Assembly (NCBI GenBank): GCA_034432655.1
Contig: DAOUBP010000037.1
Coordinates: 1-41,510, forward strand
DNA length: 41,510 bases
Origin: DAOUBP01 sp034432655
GTDB lineage: Bacteria > Chloroflexota > Anaerolineae > CG2-30-64-16
Direction of reading: 5' to 3'
Position 1 is the first letter of the stretch; each line of letters begins with the position of its first letter. Shown here one piece after another: positions 23,142 through 31,381 of this stretch. Both the position numbers and the translations under genes were made by a program. The notes below the pieces were generated by a model that saw nothing but the letters and a program-made list of their open reading frames with translations, made no database searches and was not told the origin of the DNA.

Positions 23142-25598
23142 TTACTCCTTCGGCGCGTTCAGGAACTGCCCGAACAGGCCGGGGAAGTAGGTGAAGGAAC
23201 CGTCGCGGCCCTTGTGCAGCGGATGTTGGGCGTCCCATTGGGCAGCGAAGGTCACCAGCACGTCCTTGGCGTCGAAATCGCTGCCGTCATGGAACTTGAC
23301 GCCTTTGCGCAGATAGAAGGTCCACTCGGTCAGATCGCTATTGGCCTCGTAGCGTTCGGCCAGGGACGGCTGCACCGCGGTGCCGCCGATTTCATAGGCC
23401 AGCAACGATTCGTTGATCTGCTCGCAAGCCCGCAGCGACTCACCGTCTGTCTCATCCGCGCAGTACAGGCCGATCGGCTCGGCGTTCTGCATCCAGACCA
23501 GGGTGGAGCGACCGCCCGGGTCCATGCTGGCAAAGTGCTCGTTGCCCAAGGGGCTGGCGTGCGCGCCGGTCACATCCGCCTTGAAGGCGGTTGCAGAGCC
23601 GCCGTGCGCCACCGGGATCATGGGCACATACTTCTTGATCAGGTTGTTTGCCTCCGCGTAGAGCTTGAGGCGCGCAGCCTGATCGGACAGGGAGGCTGCC
23701 TGCTCCAGGACGGCCCACAGGTCGGGGAAGCCGGCGCCGAACTGCTTGCTGGCGCCCCGGCCGAAGTGGTAGTCCAGGAAGTTGGTCTGATCAGGATAGT
23801 CGGCGCCCCAGCCCAGCAGATACATGGTGAGCTCGCCCGCATCGCTGGCGTCCAGGAACGCGCCGGACTCCATCACCTTGATGTTGGCGGTGATGCCTAG
23901 CTCTTTGAGCTGGGCCTGGATATCCTGCGCCACCAGGCCGGGTTCAGGCAAGTAGCCGCGCACCACATCGCGGTAGGCCAGCTCGATGGTGAAGCCGTTC
24001 GGGTAACCGGCCTCGGCCAGGAGCCGCTTCGCCTCGGTCGGGTTGTATTCGTACCAGGGCTCGCCTTCGCAGCCGCCGGGGATGGCACACGGCGTGAAGT
24101 GCGACGCCACCTCGGAGCCCTCCGGGTAGAAGTTGTCCACGATGCGCTGTCGGTCAATGCCCATGGCCAGCGCCAGCCGCACCTTGTCGTTGTCCAGCGG
24201 CGGCTTATCCCGGTTCAAGCCGATGTAGAAAATGTTCAGCGCCGGCCGCGGGTACAGCTTCAGGTTGGGGTCGGCCAGGATGGTGGCGAAGTCGTCCGGG
24301 CTGGGGTTGTCAATGCCGTCCACGGTGCCGGCCTGCAGCTCCAGCAAGCGGGCCGCGCCTTCCTTCTGCCAGCGGAAGACTAGGGTTTCGGCCTTCGCCT
24401 TCTCGCCCCAGTAGTTATCGTTGCGCTTCAGGATCAGGCTATCGCCCTTTTGCCACTTCTCCAGCTTGTAGGGGCCGGTGCCGATGGGGTTCTCGATCAG
24501 CGCCGGGCCACCACCCCCCGTCGCCTCCAGGTGCTCGGAAGGATGAATGGCGAACGAGGAGAAGGCGATTTTCGACGGGAACGCCACATCGGGCGTGCAG
24601 AGCGTGAACTTGACGGTGTAGTCATCCACGATCTCGATGGACTTGATGATCCCGCCGTAGTCGCAGCTGACAGCCGAGTAGCTGGTGTCGGTCACGAGCG
24701 CCTCACCCGCCGGTTGGGCCGGTTGCGCGGGCGCAATAGCCGTGCCGGTGCCGCCGATCCATTTGGCATAGATCTTGTCGTATTCGCCACTGGCCTTGAT
24801 GTTTTTCAGGCCGGCGTTGAACAACGGCAACAAGCCCTTGGGATCGCCCTTTTGCACCACCAGGCCGTAATACTCCTCGGTGAACGGTTCGCCGACGATC
24901 TTCAGTTTGCCGGCGAACTGAGGCGACGCCAGGGCGTAGTCGGCAGCCACGGGGGTGTCTACCACCACGGCGTCAATGTTCTTGTTGACCAGGTCCAGAA
25001 GGGCCAGGTCAATGGTGTCATACTCCTTGAGGGTGGCGCCGGTGATCGCCTGCACTGCAAAGGCGCCGGTGGTACCGATCTGCGCGCCGACCGTCTTCCC
25101 CGGCAAGTCTTTGTCAGAAGCGATCCGTGTCTCATCCATGCGCACGACCACCGCCTGGCCGGCGTTGATGTACGGATCGGAGAAATCGTACTTCTGCTTG
25201 CGTTCGTCCGTGATGGTGACCGAGGAGAGGATGGCGTCGTATTCGCCGCCTTCCAGACCGGCAAAGATGCCGTCCCAGGCGGTGTTCTTGATCTCGAATT
25301 CGAACTTCTGGTCTTTGGCGATGGCGGTGATCAGGTCAATGTCGAAGCCGACGATCTGTTTGTTCTCGTCCACGAATTCCATGGGCGGGAACGCGGCGTC
25401 GGCAGCGATGACAAACTTCTTGACGGCCGGCTCAGCGGGCTTTGGGGTCGCTGTCGGGGCAGGAGCCGGGGCGGACGTTGCAGCCGGGGCGGATGTCGCG
25501 GCGGGTGCAGCCGGTGTGGCCCTCGGCCCGCACGCTGCCAGGATGCCGAGCAGCAAGATGGCGACAGTCAACAAACTGAAGAGTCTGAGATGTTTCAT
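23142..25598 (-). CDS. Fused ABC binding lipoprotein: SBP_bac_3 plus circularly permuted SBP_bac_5
   Basis: The 818-residue lipoprotein has a lipobox ILAAC with cysteine 23 and an Ala/Pro/Thr-rich linker (24-60). Residues 61-283 form a complete SBP_bac_3 domain (AADAAFPPMEF, GFDIDLITAIAK, AILSSVTITDERKQKYDFS, EYDKIYAKWI). After a short linker, 311-690 match SBP_bac_5 from its middle to its normal C-terminal end: IEIVDDYTVKFTL, PIGTGPYKLEKW, NDNYWGEKA, ALAMGIDRQRIV, ASPLGNEHF. Residues 697-818 then carry what is normally the N-terminal part: LVWMQNAEPIGL, DGESLRACEQINESLLAYE, WTFYLRKGVKFHDGSDFDAKDV. The dipeptide domain is therefore circularly permuted. It has six cysteines (312, 334, 504, 510, 713, 725); the SBP_bac_3 part has none. 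AGGAGG precedes the ATG. One protein probably serves both permease types of the operon. Confidence 0.88.
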   Translation of the reverse strand: MKHLRLFSLLTVAILLLGILAACGPRATPAAPAATSAPAATSAPAPAPTATPKPAEPAVKKFVIAADAAFPPMEFVDENKQIVGFDIDLITAIAKDQKFEFEIKNTAWDGIFAGLEGGEYDAILSSVTITDERKQKYDFSDPYINAGQAVVVRMDETRIASDKDLPGKTVGAQIGTTGAFAVQAITGATLKEYDTIDLALLDLVNKNIDAVVVDTPVAADYALASPQFAGKLKIVGEPFTEEYYGLVVQKGDPKGLLPLFNAGLKNIKASGEYDKIYAKWIGGTGTAIAPAQPAQPAGEALVTDTSYSAVSCDYGGIIKSIEIVDDYTVKFTLCTPDVAFPSKIAFSSFAIHPSEHLEATGGGGPALIENPIGTGPYKLEKWQKGDSLILKRNDNYWGEKAKAETLVFRWQKEGAARLLELQAGTVDGIDNPSPDDFATILADPNLKLYPRPALNIFYIGLNRDKPPLDNDKVRLALAMGIDRQRIVDNFYPEGSEVASHFTPCAIPGGCEGEPWYEYNPTEAKRLLAEAGYPNGFTIELAYRDVVRGYLPEPGLVAQDIQAQLKELGITANIKVMESGAFLDASDAGELTMYLLGWGADYPDQTNFLDYHFGRGASKQFGAGFPDLWAVLEQAASLSDQAARLKLYAEANNLIKKYVPMIPVAHGGSATAFKADVTGAHASPLGNEHFASMDPGGRSTLVWMQNAEPIGLYCADETDGESLRACEQINESLLAYEIGGTAVQPSLAERYEANSDLTEWTFYLRKGVKFHDGSDFDAKDVLVTFAAQWDAQHPLHKGRDGSFTYFPGLFGQFLNAPKE

Positions 25599-25711
25599 AG
25601 CTGTTTTCTCCTCCTGAAGGGCAATGGTTGTACTAGATAGACCGGAGTTTTCAGGTACAACTGCTTGGCTTCGCAGCACCTCCTTTCAGTTCCATACAAG
25701 CTCACAATCCG

Positions 25712-25728
25712 CGCTCAGGAATTGAGCG
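25712..25728. promoter_or_regulatory. Operator-like inverted repeat CGCTCA-N5-TGAGCG
   Basis: Perfect six-base arms lie three bases downstream of the minus-strand -10 box, overlapping the expected transcription start of the hybrid ABC operon. The position suits repressor binding. The regulator is not identified. Confidence 0.5.
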
Positions 25729-25730
25729 AT

Positions 25731-25758
25731 ATTATAACTTGACCGATGAGAAAGTCAA
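25731..25758 (-). promoter_or_regulatory. Promoter of the hybrid ABC operon
   Basis: Minus-strand TTGACT (complement 25753-25758) and TATAAT (complement 25731-25736) lie 16 bases apart. The leader to the ATG at 25598 is about 125 bases. Confidence 0.75.
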
Positions 25759-25793
25759 ACGGTCGTCTCCGCAGGAGAGGTATCTGATCTGAA

Positions 25794-25830
25794 GCTACAT
25801 GTTCAGGTGCCAGGCACCTGAACATGTAGC
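25794..25830. repeat. 37-bp perfect palindrome
   Basis: Eighteen-base arms around a single A: GCTACATGTTCAGGTGCC and its exact complement. It lies between two divergent promoters, upstream of both genes, so a terminator role for a neighbour is unlikely. The core AGGTGCCAGGCACCT resembles REP-like palindromes I have seen in many genomes. It may be a mobile palindromic unit. Confidence 0.8.
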
Positions 25831-25916
25831 CCGTTTTCGTTGCTTGCTGTGCCTGTAGCGCATGATCACCTGAAACGACGGGACATCTTGCTTGAGCCGC
25901 AACCGCGGGCGCCGAT

Positions 25917-25946
25917 TTCAATCGGCTGGCTGACGTGTGCTATAAT
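25917..25946 (+). promoter_or_regulatory. Promoter of asnS
   Basis: A consensus TATAAT at 25941-25946 follows a weak TTCAAT -35 box (25917-25922) by 18 bases. The leader to the GTG at 26022 is about 70 bases. Confidence 0.6.
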
Positions 25947-26021
25947 CTGCACGTTATTGTCGCCGGACCTGGCGACTGCTCGTCCGTGAGATCAAACCTA
26001 ACGCTACTCAGGAGCATTTTC

Positions 26022-27365
26022 GTGGCCCAGATCATTCGCATTGAAGATATCGTCCGTTACGAAGGGCAGGCCGTAACCTTGCGCGGCTGGCTGCAACTGA
26101 AAACCGGCAAGGGTAAGTTGCAGTTTTTGCGTGTGCGGGACGGGACAGGGGTTGTGCAGGCTGTGGTCTTCAGGGGCAATGTTTCTGACGAGGACTTCGA
26201 GGCGGCCAAGCGCCTGCCGCTGGAGTCATCCCTGATCGTCACCGGCACGGTTCGGGCGGACGTCCGGGCCCCCGGCATCCCCGGTGGTTTCGAGCTGGAC
26301 GTGAGCAGCCTCGAGGTCGTCCAGGAAGCGGCCGAGTATCCTATCGGGCCCAAGGAGCACGGCGTCGAGTTCCTGATGGACAACCGTCACCTGTGGCTCC
26401 GATCCAATCGTCAGTGGGCGATCATGCGGGTGCGGGCCACCATCATCAAGGCGATGCGCGACTGGTTGGATGATAACGGCTTCACCCTGGTAGACACCCC
26501 GATCCTCACCCCTTCGGCGGCCGAAGGCACTACGACCTTGTTTAAGGTGGATTATCACGGCGAAGATGCCTACCTGGCCCAGACCGGACAGCTTTACAAC
26601 GAGGCCAACATCTTCTCGGTGGGCCGGACCTATTGTTTCGGGCCGACTTTCCGGGCCGAGAAGAGCAAGACACGGCGTCACCTGCAGGAGTTTTGGATGG
26701 TGGAGCCGGAGATCGCGTTTTGTCGGCTGGAGGAACTGCTGGAGATCGAGGAGCAGTACGTCAGCTACATTGTCCAGACCACGCTGCGCAAACGCGCAGC
26801 CGAGCTGAAGTTGCTGGAACGCGATACCACAGCCTTGGAAAAAGTGATCCCGCCCTTCCCGCGCATCAGTTATGATGACGCAGTGGCGCTGATCAACGAG
26901 GCGGCCGCGCGCGGGGTCACCGTGCCGCCCCATGATGAGCCGCTGCCGCCCTTGCAATGGGGAGACGATTTCGGCGCGCCCCATGAGACTTTTGTGGCCA
27001 GCCAGTTCGAGAAGCCGGTGTTCGTGCACCACTATCCCACCGCAGTCAAAGCGTTTTACATGGAGCCTGAACCAGGCCGGCCCGAGGTGTGTCGCTCGGC
27101 CGACTTGTTGGCGCCTGAAGGGTATGGGGAGATCATCGGCGGCTCGGAGCGGATGAGCGATCCGGACATGCTGTTGGCGGCCATTGACCGCCACGGGTTG
27201 CCGCGCGAGGCGTACCAGTGGTATGTGGACCTGCGCCGTTACGGCTCGGTGCCCCATTCCGGTTTTGGCCTGGGCGTTGAGCGCACCGTTGCCTGGATTT
27301 GCGGGCTCGAGCACATCCGCGAGACCATCGCATTCCCCAGGATGCTGAACCGGCTGCGGCCATAA
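26022..27365 (+). CDS. asnS: Asparaginyl-tRNA synthetase
   Basis: The 447-residue class IIb synthetase charges tRNA-Asn. It has an N-terminal OB-fold anticodon domain (VTLRGWLQLKTGKGKLQFL, about 17-35). Motif 2 is FGPTFRAEKSKTRRHLQEFW (about 206-225); the TRRHLQEFW form is AsnRS-like rather than AspRS. The YLAQTGQLYNEANIF stretch and C-terminal motif 3 GFGLGVERTVAWICG (about 413) agree. The GTG start at 26022 is chosen because AGGAG precedes it by about eight bases and the preceding in-frame codons overlap the leader. A direct AsnRS suggests tRNA-Asn need not be made by transamidation. Confidence 0.93.
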   Translation: MAQIIRIEDIVRYEGQAVTLRGWLQLKTGKGKLQFLRVRDGTGVVQAVVFRGNVSDEDFEAAKRLPLESSLIVTGTVRADVRAPGIPGGFELDVSSLEVVQEAAEYPIGPKEHGVEFLMDNRHLWLRSNRQWAIMRVRATIIKAMRDWLDDNGFTLVDTPILTPSAAEGTTTLFKVDYHGEDAYLAQTGQLYNEANIFSVGRTYCFGPTFRAEKSKTRRHLQEFWMVEPEIAFCRLEELLEIEEQYVSYIVQTTLRKRAAELKLLERDTTALEKVIPPFPRISYDDAVALINEAAARGVTVPPHDEPLPPLQWGDDFGAPHETFVASQFEKPVFVHHYPTAVKAFYMEPEPGRPEVCRSADLLAPEGYGEIIGGSERMSDPDMLLAAIDRHGLPREAYQWYVDLRRYGSVPHSGFGLGVERTVAWICGLEHIRETIAFPRMLNRLRP

Positions 27366-27390
27366 CTTGACGGGCAGGATTTCTCATCCG

Positions 27391-28467
27391 ATGTTGCCTT
27401 ATCTACCAGCTTTCGGACTCATTTTCGCCATCAGCCTGGTTCTCAGCGCTGTTCTTACCCCGCTGGCCCAACGCCTGGGCCTGCAGCTGGGCGTGGCAGA
27501 CCGGCCCGGCGGTCGGCGCCAGCATCATGGGGTGATCCCGCGCCTGGGCGGCATTGCCATGTACGTCGGGTTCACCGTTGCCGTGCTGGCGACGTTGTTG
27601 CTCCCGCAGAGCTGGCTGCCGCCGCGGCTTGACCCCAACGAGTTGCGGCGGCTGGCCGGGTTGTTGGTCGGCACGACCGCGGTGTTTCTGTTTGGCTTGC
27701 TGGATGACTGGCGCCAATTCCCCAGCCGGCCCCAATACGTAGCCCAGTTCTTTTCCGCGTTGATTGCTATCGCGTTCATCATCTTCATCGAGCGGGTCAA
27801 CAATCCTTTTGGGGCAGGCCAGATCGTCTTCCCCTGGCCGATGGTGTGGGCCTTGACCATCTTCTGGTTCATGGGCATGATCAACACGGTGAACTGGCTG
27901 GATGGGTTGGATGGGTTGGCAGCCGGGGTCTCGGCCATCGTGGCCGCGTTCATCGCCCTGCACATGATTCGGGAAGGGCAGTATAGCGTCGCCCTGCTGC
28001 CCGTGGCGCTGTTGGGCGCCACCCTCGGCTTCTTGCCCTTCAACTTCAACCCGGCCAAAACCTTCATGGGCAGCAACGGCTCCTATTTTCTGGGATGGGC
28101 CGTGGCAGCTTTGGGGATCATCGGTGGGGCCAAAGTGGCCACGGTGTTGTTGGCCATGGGGCTGCCGATCCTGGATGTGGCGTGGTTAATCTATAACCGA
28201 TGGCGGCGAGGGGGAAAGCCGCGCTTCAACGGCCGCGACCATCTCCATCATCGGTTGTTGGACATCGGCTTCACGCAAAGGCAGATCGTTTTGGGTTATT
28301 ACGTCTTCTGTGGGCTTTTCGGCGCGCTGGCTTTATTGCTGGAAAACCGGTTGTACAAGTTAATCGCGTTGATCGTGCTGGGCATTGCTGCGTTGAGCGT
28401 CCTGGTTTGGGCCAGCAAACAGCCGGCAGGGAAATACACTAACGGCAGACCGAATGGGGGAAGGTAG
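27391..28467 (+). CDS. MraY/WecA-family polyprenyl-phosphate sugar-1-phosphate transferase
   Basis: The 358-residue membrane protein has about ten helices. Its signature NTVNWLDGLDGLAAGVSA (about 165-182) and GRDHLHHRLLDIGF (about 280-293) match the WecA/TagO branch, which moves GlcNAc-1-phosphate from UDP-GlcNAc to undecaprenyl phosphate. The HLHHRLL motif favours WecA/TagO over MraY. It starts 25 bases after asnS, probably cotranscribed. With the GT2 enzymes downstream on the other strand it suggests cell-surface glycan synthesis. ATG 27391 is preferred over TTG 24 bases earlier. Confidence 0.9.
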   Translation: MLPYLPAFGLIFAISLVLSAVLTPLAQRLGLQLGVADRPGGRRQHHGVIPRLGGIAMYVGFTVAVLATLLLPQSWLPPRLDPNELRRLAGLLVGTTAVFLFGLLDDWRQFPSRPQYVAQFFSALIAIAFIIFIERVNNPFGAGQIVFPWPMVWALTIFWFMGMINTVNWLDGLDGLAAGVSAIVAAFIALHMIREGQYSVALLPVALLGATLGFLPFNFNPAKTFMGSNGSYFLGWAVAALGIIGGAKVATVLLAMGLPILDVAWLIYNRWRRGGKPRFNGRDHLHHRLLDIGFTQRQIVLGYYVFCGLFGALALLLENRLYKLIALIVLGIAALSVLVWASKQPAGKYTNGRPNGGR

Positions 28468-28511
28468 GCTGGCAGGGTGGTGTTTCCTGGTCTAGTCTAC
28501 CATCCCCTCAT
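28468..28511. repeat. Inverted repeat-like spacer at a convergent gene junction
   Basis: The 44-base gap between the convergent phosphoglycosyltransferase and GT2 genes contains GGTAGG/GGGTGGTG on the left and CTACCATCCCC on the right, able to pair imperfectly. It may be a degenerate relative of the GGTAGATT/CTACCAAT arrays at 23056-23124 and may act as a bidirectional terminator. Confidence 0.4.
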
Positions 28512-29465
28512 CTACCGATCATCCTCCTCGAACCCCAGCGTCTCGCGCACGATGTACAGCGGTCGGCCCTTTACCTCGTCGTAGATCCGCCCCAGATACT
28601 CCCCGATGATCCCCAGCGAGATCAGCTGGATGCCGCCCAGGAACAGGACGCTCACCAGGGTGGTGGCCTGGCCGTAGAACGCCTGGCTGCCGGAAAGGCG
28701 TAAGATGATGGTAACGATGATGCCGACCACCGCTAACAGGGCGGCCATGAAACCTATGTAGGTCGCCATCTGCAACGGCAAGTACGAGAAGGAGGTGATG
28801 CCGTCCAGGGCGAACTTCAGCATCTTCTTGAACGGGTATTTGGTCTCCCCGGCGTAGCGCTCGGCCCGCACGTACTTCACCCCGGTCTGTCGGAAGCCCA
28901 CCCACACCGACATGCCGCGCAGGAAGCGATGCTTCTCCCGCATGGTCTTCAACGCGTTCACTACCTTGCGGTCCATCAGCCGGAAGTCGCCGGTATCCAT
29001 GGGGATGTTGATGTCGGTGATCTTGTAGATCAGGCGGTAGAACACCTTGGCTGTGAAGCGCTTGAACCACGTCTCGCCTTTACGCTCGGTGCGTACAGCA
29101 TAGACGATCTCATAACCTGCGCGCCATTTCGCCAGCATCTCCAGGATTAGTTCCGGCGGGTCTTGCAGATCAGCGTCAATCAACACCACCGCATCCCCGC
29201 GTGCATAGTCCATGCCGGCGGTGACCGCGATCTGGTGGCCGAAGTTGCGGGCGAAATCAATCACTTTGACGCGCGGATCGCGGGCATGCAACTCGCGCAT
29301 GATCTCCGGCGTGCGATCGCGGCTCCCGTCGTTTACCAGCACCAGCTCCCATGACTCCCCTGCACCGTCCAACACCTGGCTGATCCGACGGTAAAGCTCG
29401 TGCAGCACGCCCTCCTCGTTGAAACAAGGCGCAACCACCGAAACGGTCGGATGTTCGGCTGTCAT
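28512..29465 (-). CDS. GT2 glycosyltransferase with two C-terminal helices (GtrB/ArnC/DPM1-like)
   Basis: The 317-residue enzyme has a GT-A domain (VSVVAPCFNEEGVLHELY at 8-25, metal-binding D97-A-D99 in LIDADLQDPPELI) and two transmembrane segments near 230-255 and 265-290. This is the architecture of enzymes that transfer a sugar from a nucleotide donor to polyprenyl phosphate. The sugar is not predictable. It is last in a long minus-strand gene run, 26 bases after the MBL-fold gene. Confidence 0.9.
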   Translation of the reverse strand: MTAEHPTVSVVAPCFNEEGVLHELYRRISQVLDGAGESWELVLVNDGSRDRTPEIMRELHARDPRVKVIDFARNFGHQIAVTAGMDYARGDAVVLIDADLQDPPELILEMLAKWRAGYEIVYAVRTERKGETWFKRFTAKVFYRLIYKITDINIPMDTGDFRLMDRKVVNALKTMREKHRFLRGMSVWVGFRQTGVKYVRAERYAGETKYPFKKMLKFALDGITSFSYLPLQMATYIGFMAALLAVVGIIVTIILRLSGSQAFYGQATTLVSVLFLGGIQLISLGIIGEYLGRIYDEVKGRPLYIVRETLGFEEDDR

Positions 29466-29491
29466 CTTTTCACCTCCCCGTCCTTACGCTT

Positions 29492-30373
29492 TCACGTCTT
29501 CGCGTTCACCGGTTCAACGCGCCATTCAGCGCCGTCCTTGCGCAACCGGCCGGCGGGCACGTTGATGTCGTGCTGGAAAAACAGGAGCGCATCCCTGCGC
29601 CATGCCCATTCGCGCAACGCCCGTTTGGTCTCGATGCTCACCAGCGGCTCGACATCGAACGCCGGCACCCAGGCCAGGCGCTCCAGGTTAGCCACGTAGC
29701 CCGCATCGGCCAGGAAGATGGCCGTCTCCCCGGCGCTTTCGATGATGACGACTTGATGGCTGCGGGTGTGACCGGGCGTCACCTGCACACGGACCTCGGG
29801 CGTGATCTGTGTGTCGCCGTAAAGCAGCCGCGCGCGTGCGCTGCTGTTGTTTTCAGTTCCCAAATTGACCAGGGACAGGAAATTTTCGGCCAGATAGGTG
29901 GCACGGGTCCTTTCGTTGGGCAGCAGGGCATCGGCCAGTTCCAGGCGCTGTATCAGGTAAGTAGCATTGGGAAAGGTGGGCTCTACCCCGCCGTCCGGCG
30001 TGTAGAAGGTGTTGCCGCCGCAATGGTCGGCGTGCAGATGCGTGTTGATCACCATGCGCACGTCCGCAGCGCTGTAGCCGGCGGTAGCCAGGTCATCCAG
30101 CAGCCGGGTCTCACTGATCAGATTGAGCTGTTGCAGCCGTTTGGCCGGCAGCTTTGTGCCGTAGCCGGTGTCCACCAGGATCAATCCCTCGTCGGACTCA
30201 ATCAACAGGCAGCGCAGGTCCATCGGGATGCGGTTGAGCGCGTCCGGTTGGATCACCTTTTCCCACAACACGCGCGGCACCAGCCCAAAGACACCGCCGC
30301 CGTCTGTCCAGTAGACGCCATCGCTGAGCAAATGCACCCGTAGCCGACCGATGCGAAATGTCAGTGGTGCCAT
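29492..30373 (-). CDS. MBL-fold metallo-hydrolase
   Basis: The 293-residue protein has the zinc signature T111-H-L-H-A-D-H117 followed by CGG, a second metal region VTPGHTRSHQ (about 191), LADAGY (about 215) and a late histidine in FFQHDIN (about 270). There is no signal peptide. The family includes lactonases, glyoxalase II-like and other hydrolases; the layout resembles AHL-lactonase-like members, but the substrate is unknown. Its ATG overlaps the HEAT-repeat gene stop by one base (TAATG), so the two are translationally coupled. Confidence 0.88.
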   Translation of the reverse strand: MAPLTFRIGRLRVHLLSDGVYWTDGGGVFGLVPRVLWEKVIQPDALNRIPMDLRCLLIESDEGLILVDTGYGTKLPAKRLQQLNLISETRLLDDLATAGYSAADVRMVINTHLHADHCGGNTFYTPDGGVEPTFPNATYLIQRLELADALLPNERTRATYLAENFLSLVNLGTENNSSARARLLYGDTQITPEVRVQVTPGHTRSHQVVIIESAGETAIFLADAGYVANLERLAWVPAFDVEPLVSIETKRALREWAWRRDALLFFQHDINVPAGRLRKDGAEWRVEPVNAKT

Positions 30374-31365
30374 TATCCTTCTCCTGTCGGATGTTCTGTC
30401 GTCAGGCCGCGGCGGCCACGTCGCTCCAGCAGCGCCACAGCCCGGGCAGCCCAGTCGCCCACCGTGTCACGCAGCAGGCGGTTCCTGTCGTTGCGCAGGG
30501 CCTGCAACGGCCCATGTGCCCCCTCGTTCCCCACCTGCCCCAACGCCTGGGCGGCGTAAGCCCGCACCTGGGGGTCGGGATCAGCCAACGCGGTCAGGAG
30601 TTGTGGTTGCGCGTCGGGATGCGGCACACGGGCGAGCGCAGCAGCCAAGGCCCGCCGCACCAGCACCGGCTGGCCGGGCCGCACCAGCCCCCTGGCCAGG
30701 GGCATGGCCGCTGCCGCGTTGCCCAATTTCCCGATCGCCGCGGCCGCCGCGCGCACCACGTCCGGGTTGGCATCTTCCAGCAGCGGCAACAGATCGGCCA
30801 GGGCCGTCGGGTCCGCTATCTGGCCCAGGGCCGCGGCCGCGGCGGCTCGCACCCCAGGATCGGCATCGCGCAGGCGCGGGCGCAGGGCCAGGGCAGCCGC
30901 TTCACCGCCCAGGCCGCCCAGCGCCTCTGCCGCGCCGGCCCGGCGGAGCGGCTCCGGGTCGGCTAACGCAGCTTGCAAAGCAGGGAACACGTGGCCGGCC
31001 TCCTGCGCTGCCAGGGCTTCGGCCGCTTGCCAGCGGACGATAGGCTCCGGGTCGGCCAGCGCGCGGATCAGGGCTGCGATCGCCTCGGGGCCGCGCAGCG
31101 GACTGCGGCCCAGGCTGGCCGCCGCGCGCCAGCGCAGGCCGGGTTCGGCCGCGGTCAGCTGGGCCACACAGGCCGTTTCGCTGGAGGTGTCGGGCTGACT
31201 GCGCCAGGCCCTCCAGCGCTGCACGGCACGTTGCCAAAGGCGTTGCACTGCCTTGCGGCCGCGGGAAAGCGGGCTGCCTGAAGTTTTGATCATGGAGGTT
31301 ATGTACCGCCTTGAGAAGTTGTTTGCGCTATCGGACTGTCGCACGGTTTGTTCCCCGGCCTTCAC
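30373..31365 (-). CDS. HEAT-repeat (PBS lyase-like) protein
   Basis: The 330-residue Ala/Leu-rich protein consists of about seven tandem helical repeats of 30-31 residues from about 75 to 300. Examples are AIAALIRALADPEPIVRWQA and ALAALARVPHPD-type units with D-P-E/D-P turns, the pattern of PBS-lyase HEAT-like repeats. Such proteins act as binding scaffolds; no phycobiliprotein context exists here. The start is uncertain: GTG at 31365 or ATG at 31293, neither with a strong ribosome binding site. Confidence 0.85.
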   Translation of the reverse strand: MKAGEQTVRQSDSANNFSRRYITSMIKTSGSPLSRGRKAVQRLWQRAVQRWRAWRSQPDTSSETACVAQLTAAEPGLRWRAAASLGRSPLRGPEAIAALIRALADPEPIVRWQAAEALAAQEAGHVFPALQAALADPEPLRRAGAAEALGGLGGEAAALALRPRLRDADPGVRAAAAAALGQIADPTALADLLPLLEDANPDVVRAAAAAIGKLGNAAAAMPLARGLVRPGQPVLVRRALAAALARVPHPDAQPQLLTALADPDPQVRAYAAQALGQVGNEGAHGPLQALRNDRNRLLRDTVGDWAARAVALLERRGRRGLTTEHPTGEG

Positions 31366-31381
31366 GATGCGGCAGTCCTGT

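Larger units (their letters stand above)
25599..26021. other. Divergent control region between hybrid ABC operon and asnS
   Basis: These 423 bases hold no gene. They contain the minus promoter of the ABC operon (25731-25758) with an adjacent inverted repeat (25712-25728), a 37-base palindrome (25794-25830) and the plus promoter of asnS (25917-25946). Confidence 0.75.

Noticed and set aside
23142..25598. Frameshift or chimeric assembly explaining the odd domain order in the binding protein
   Set aside because: The frame is continuous over 818 codons, the linkers look natural, and the permuted order with its cysteine pattern is internally consistent; assembly error cannot be excluded without reads but is not suggested by the sequence.
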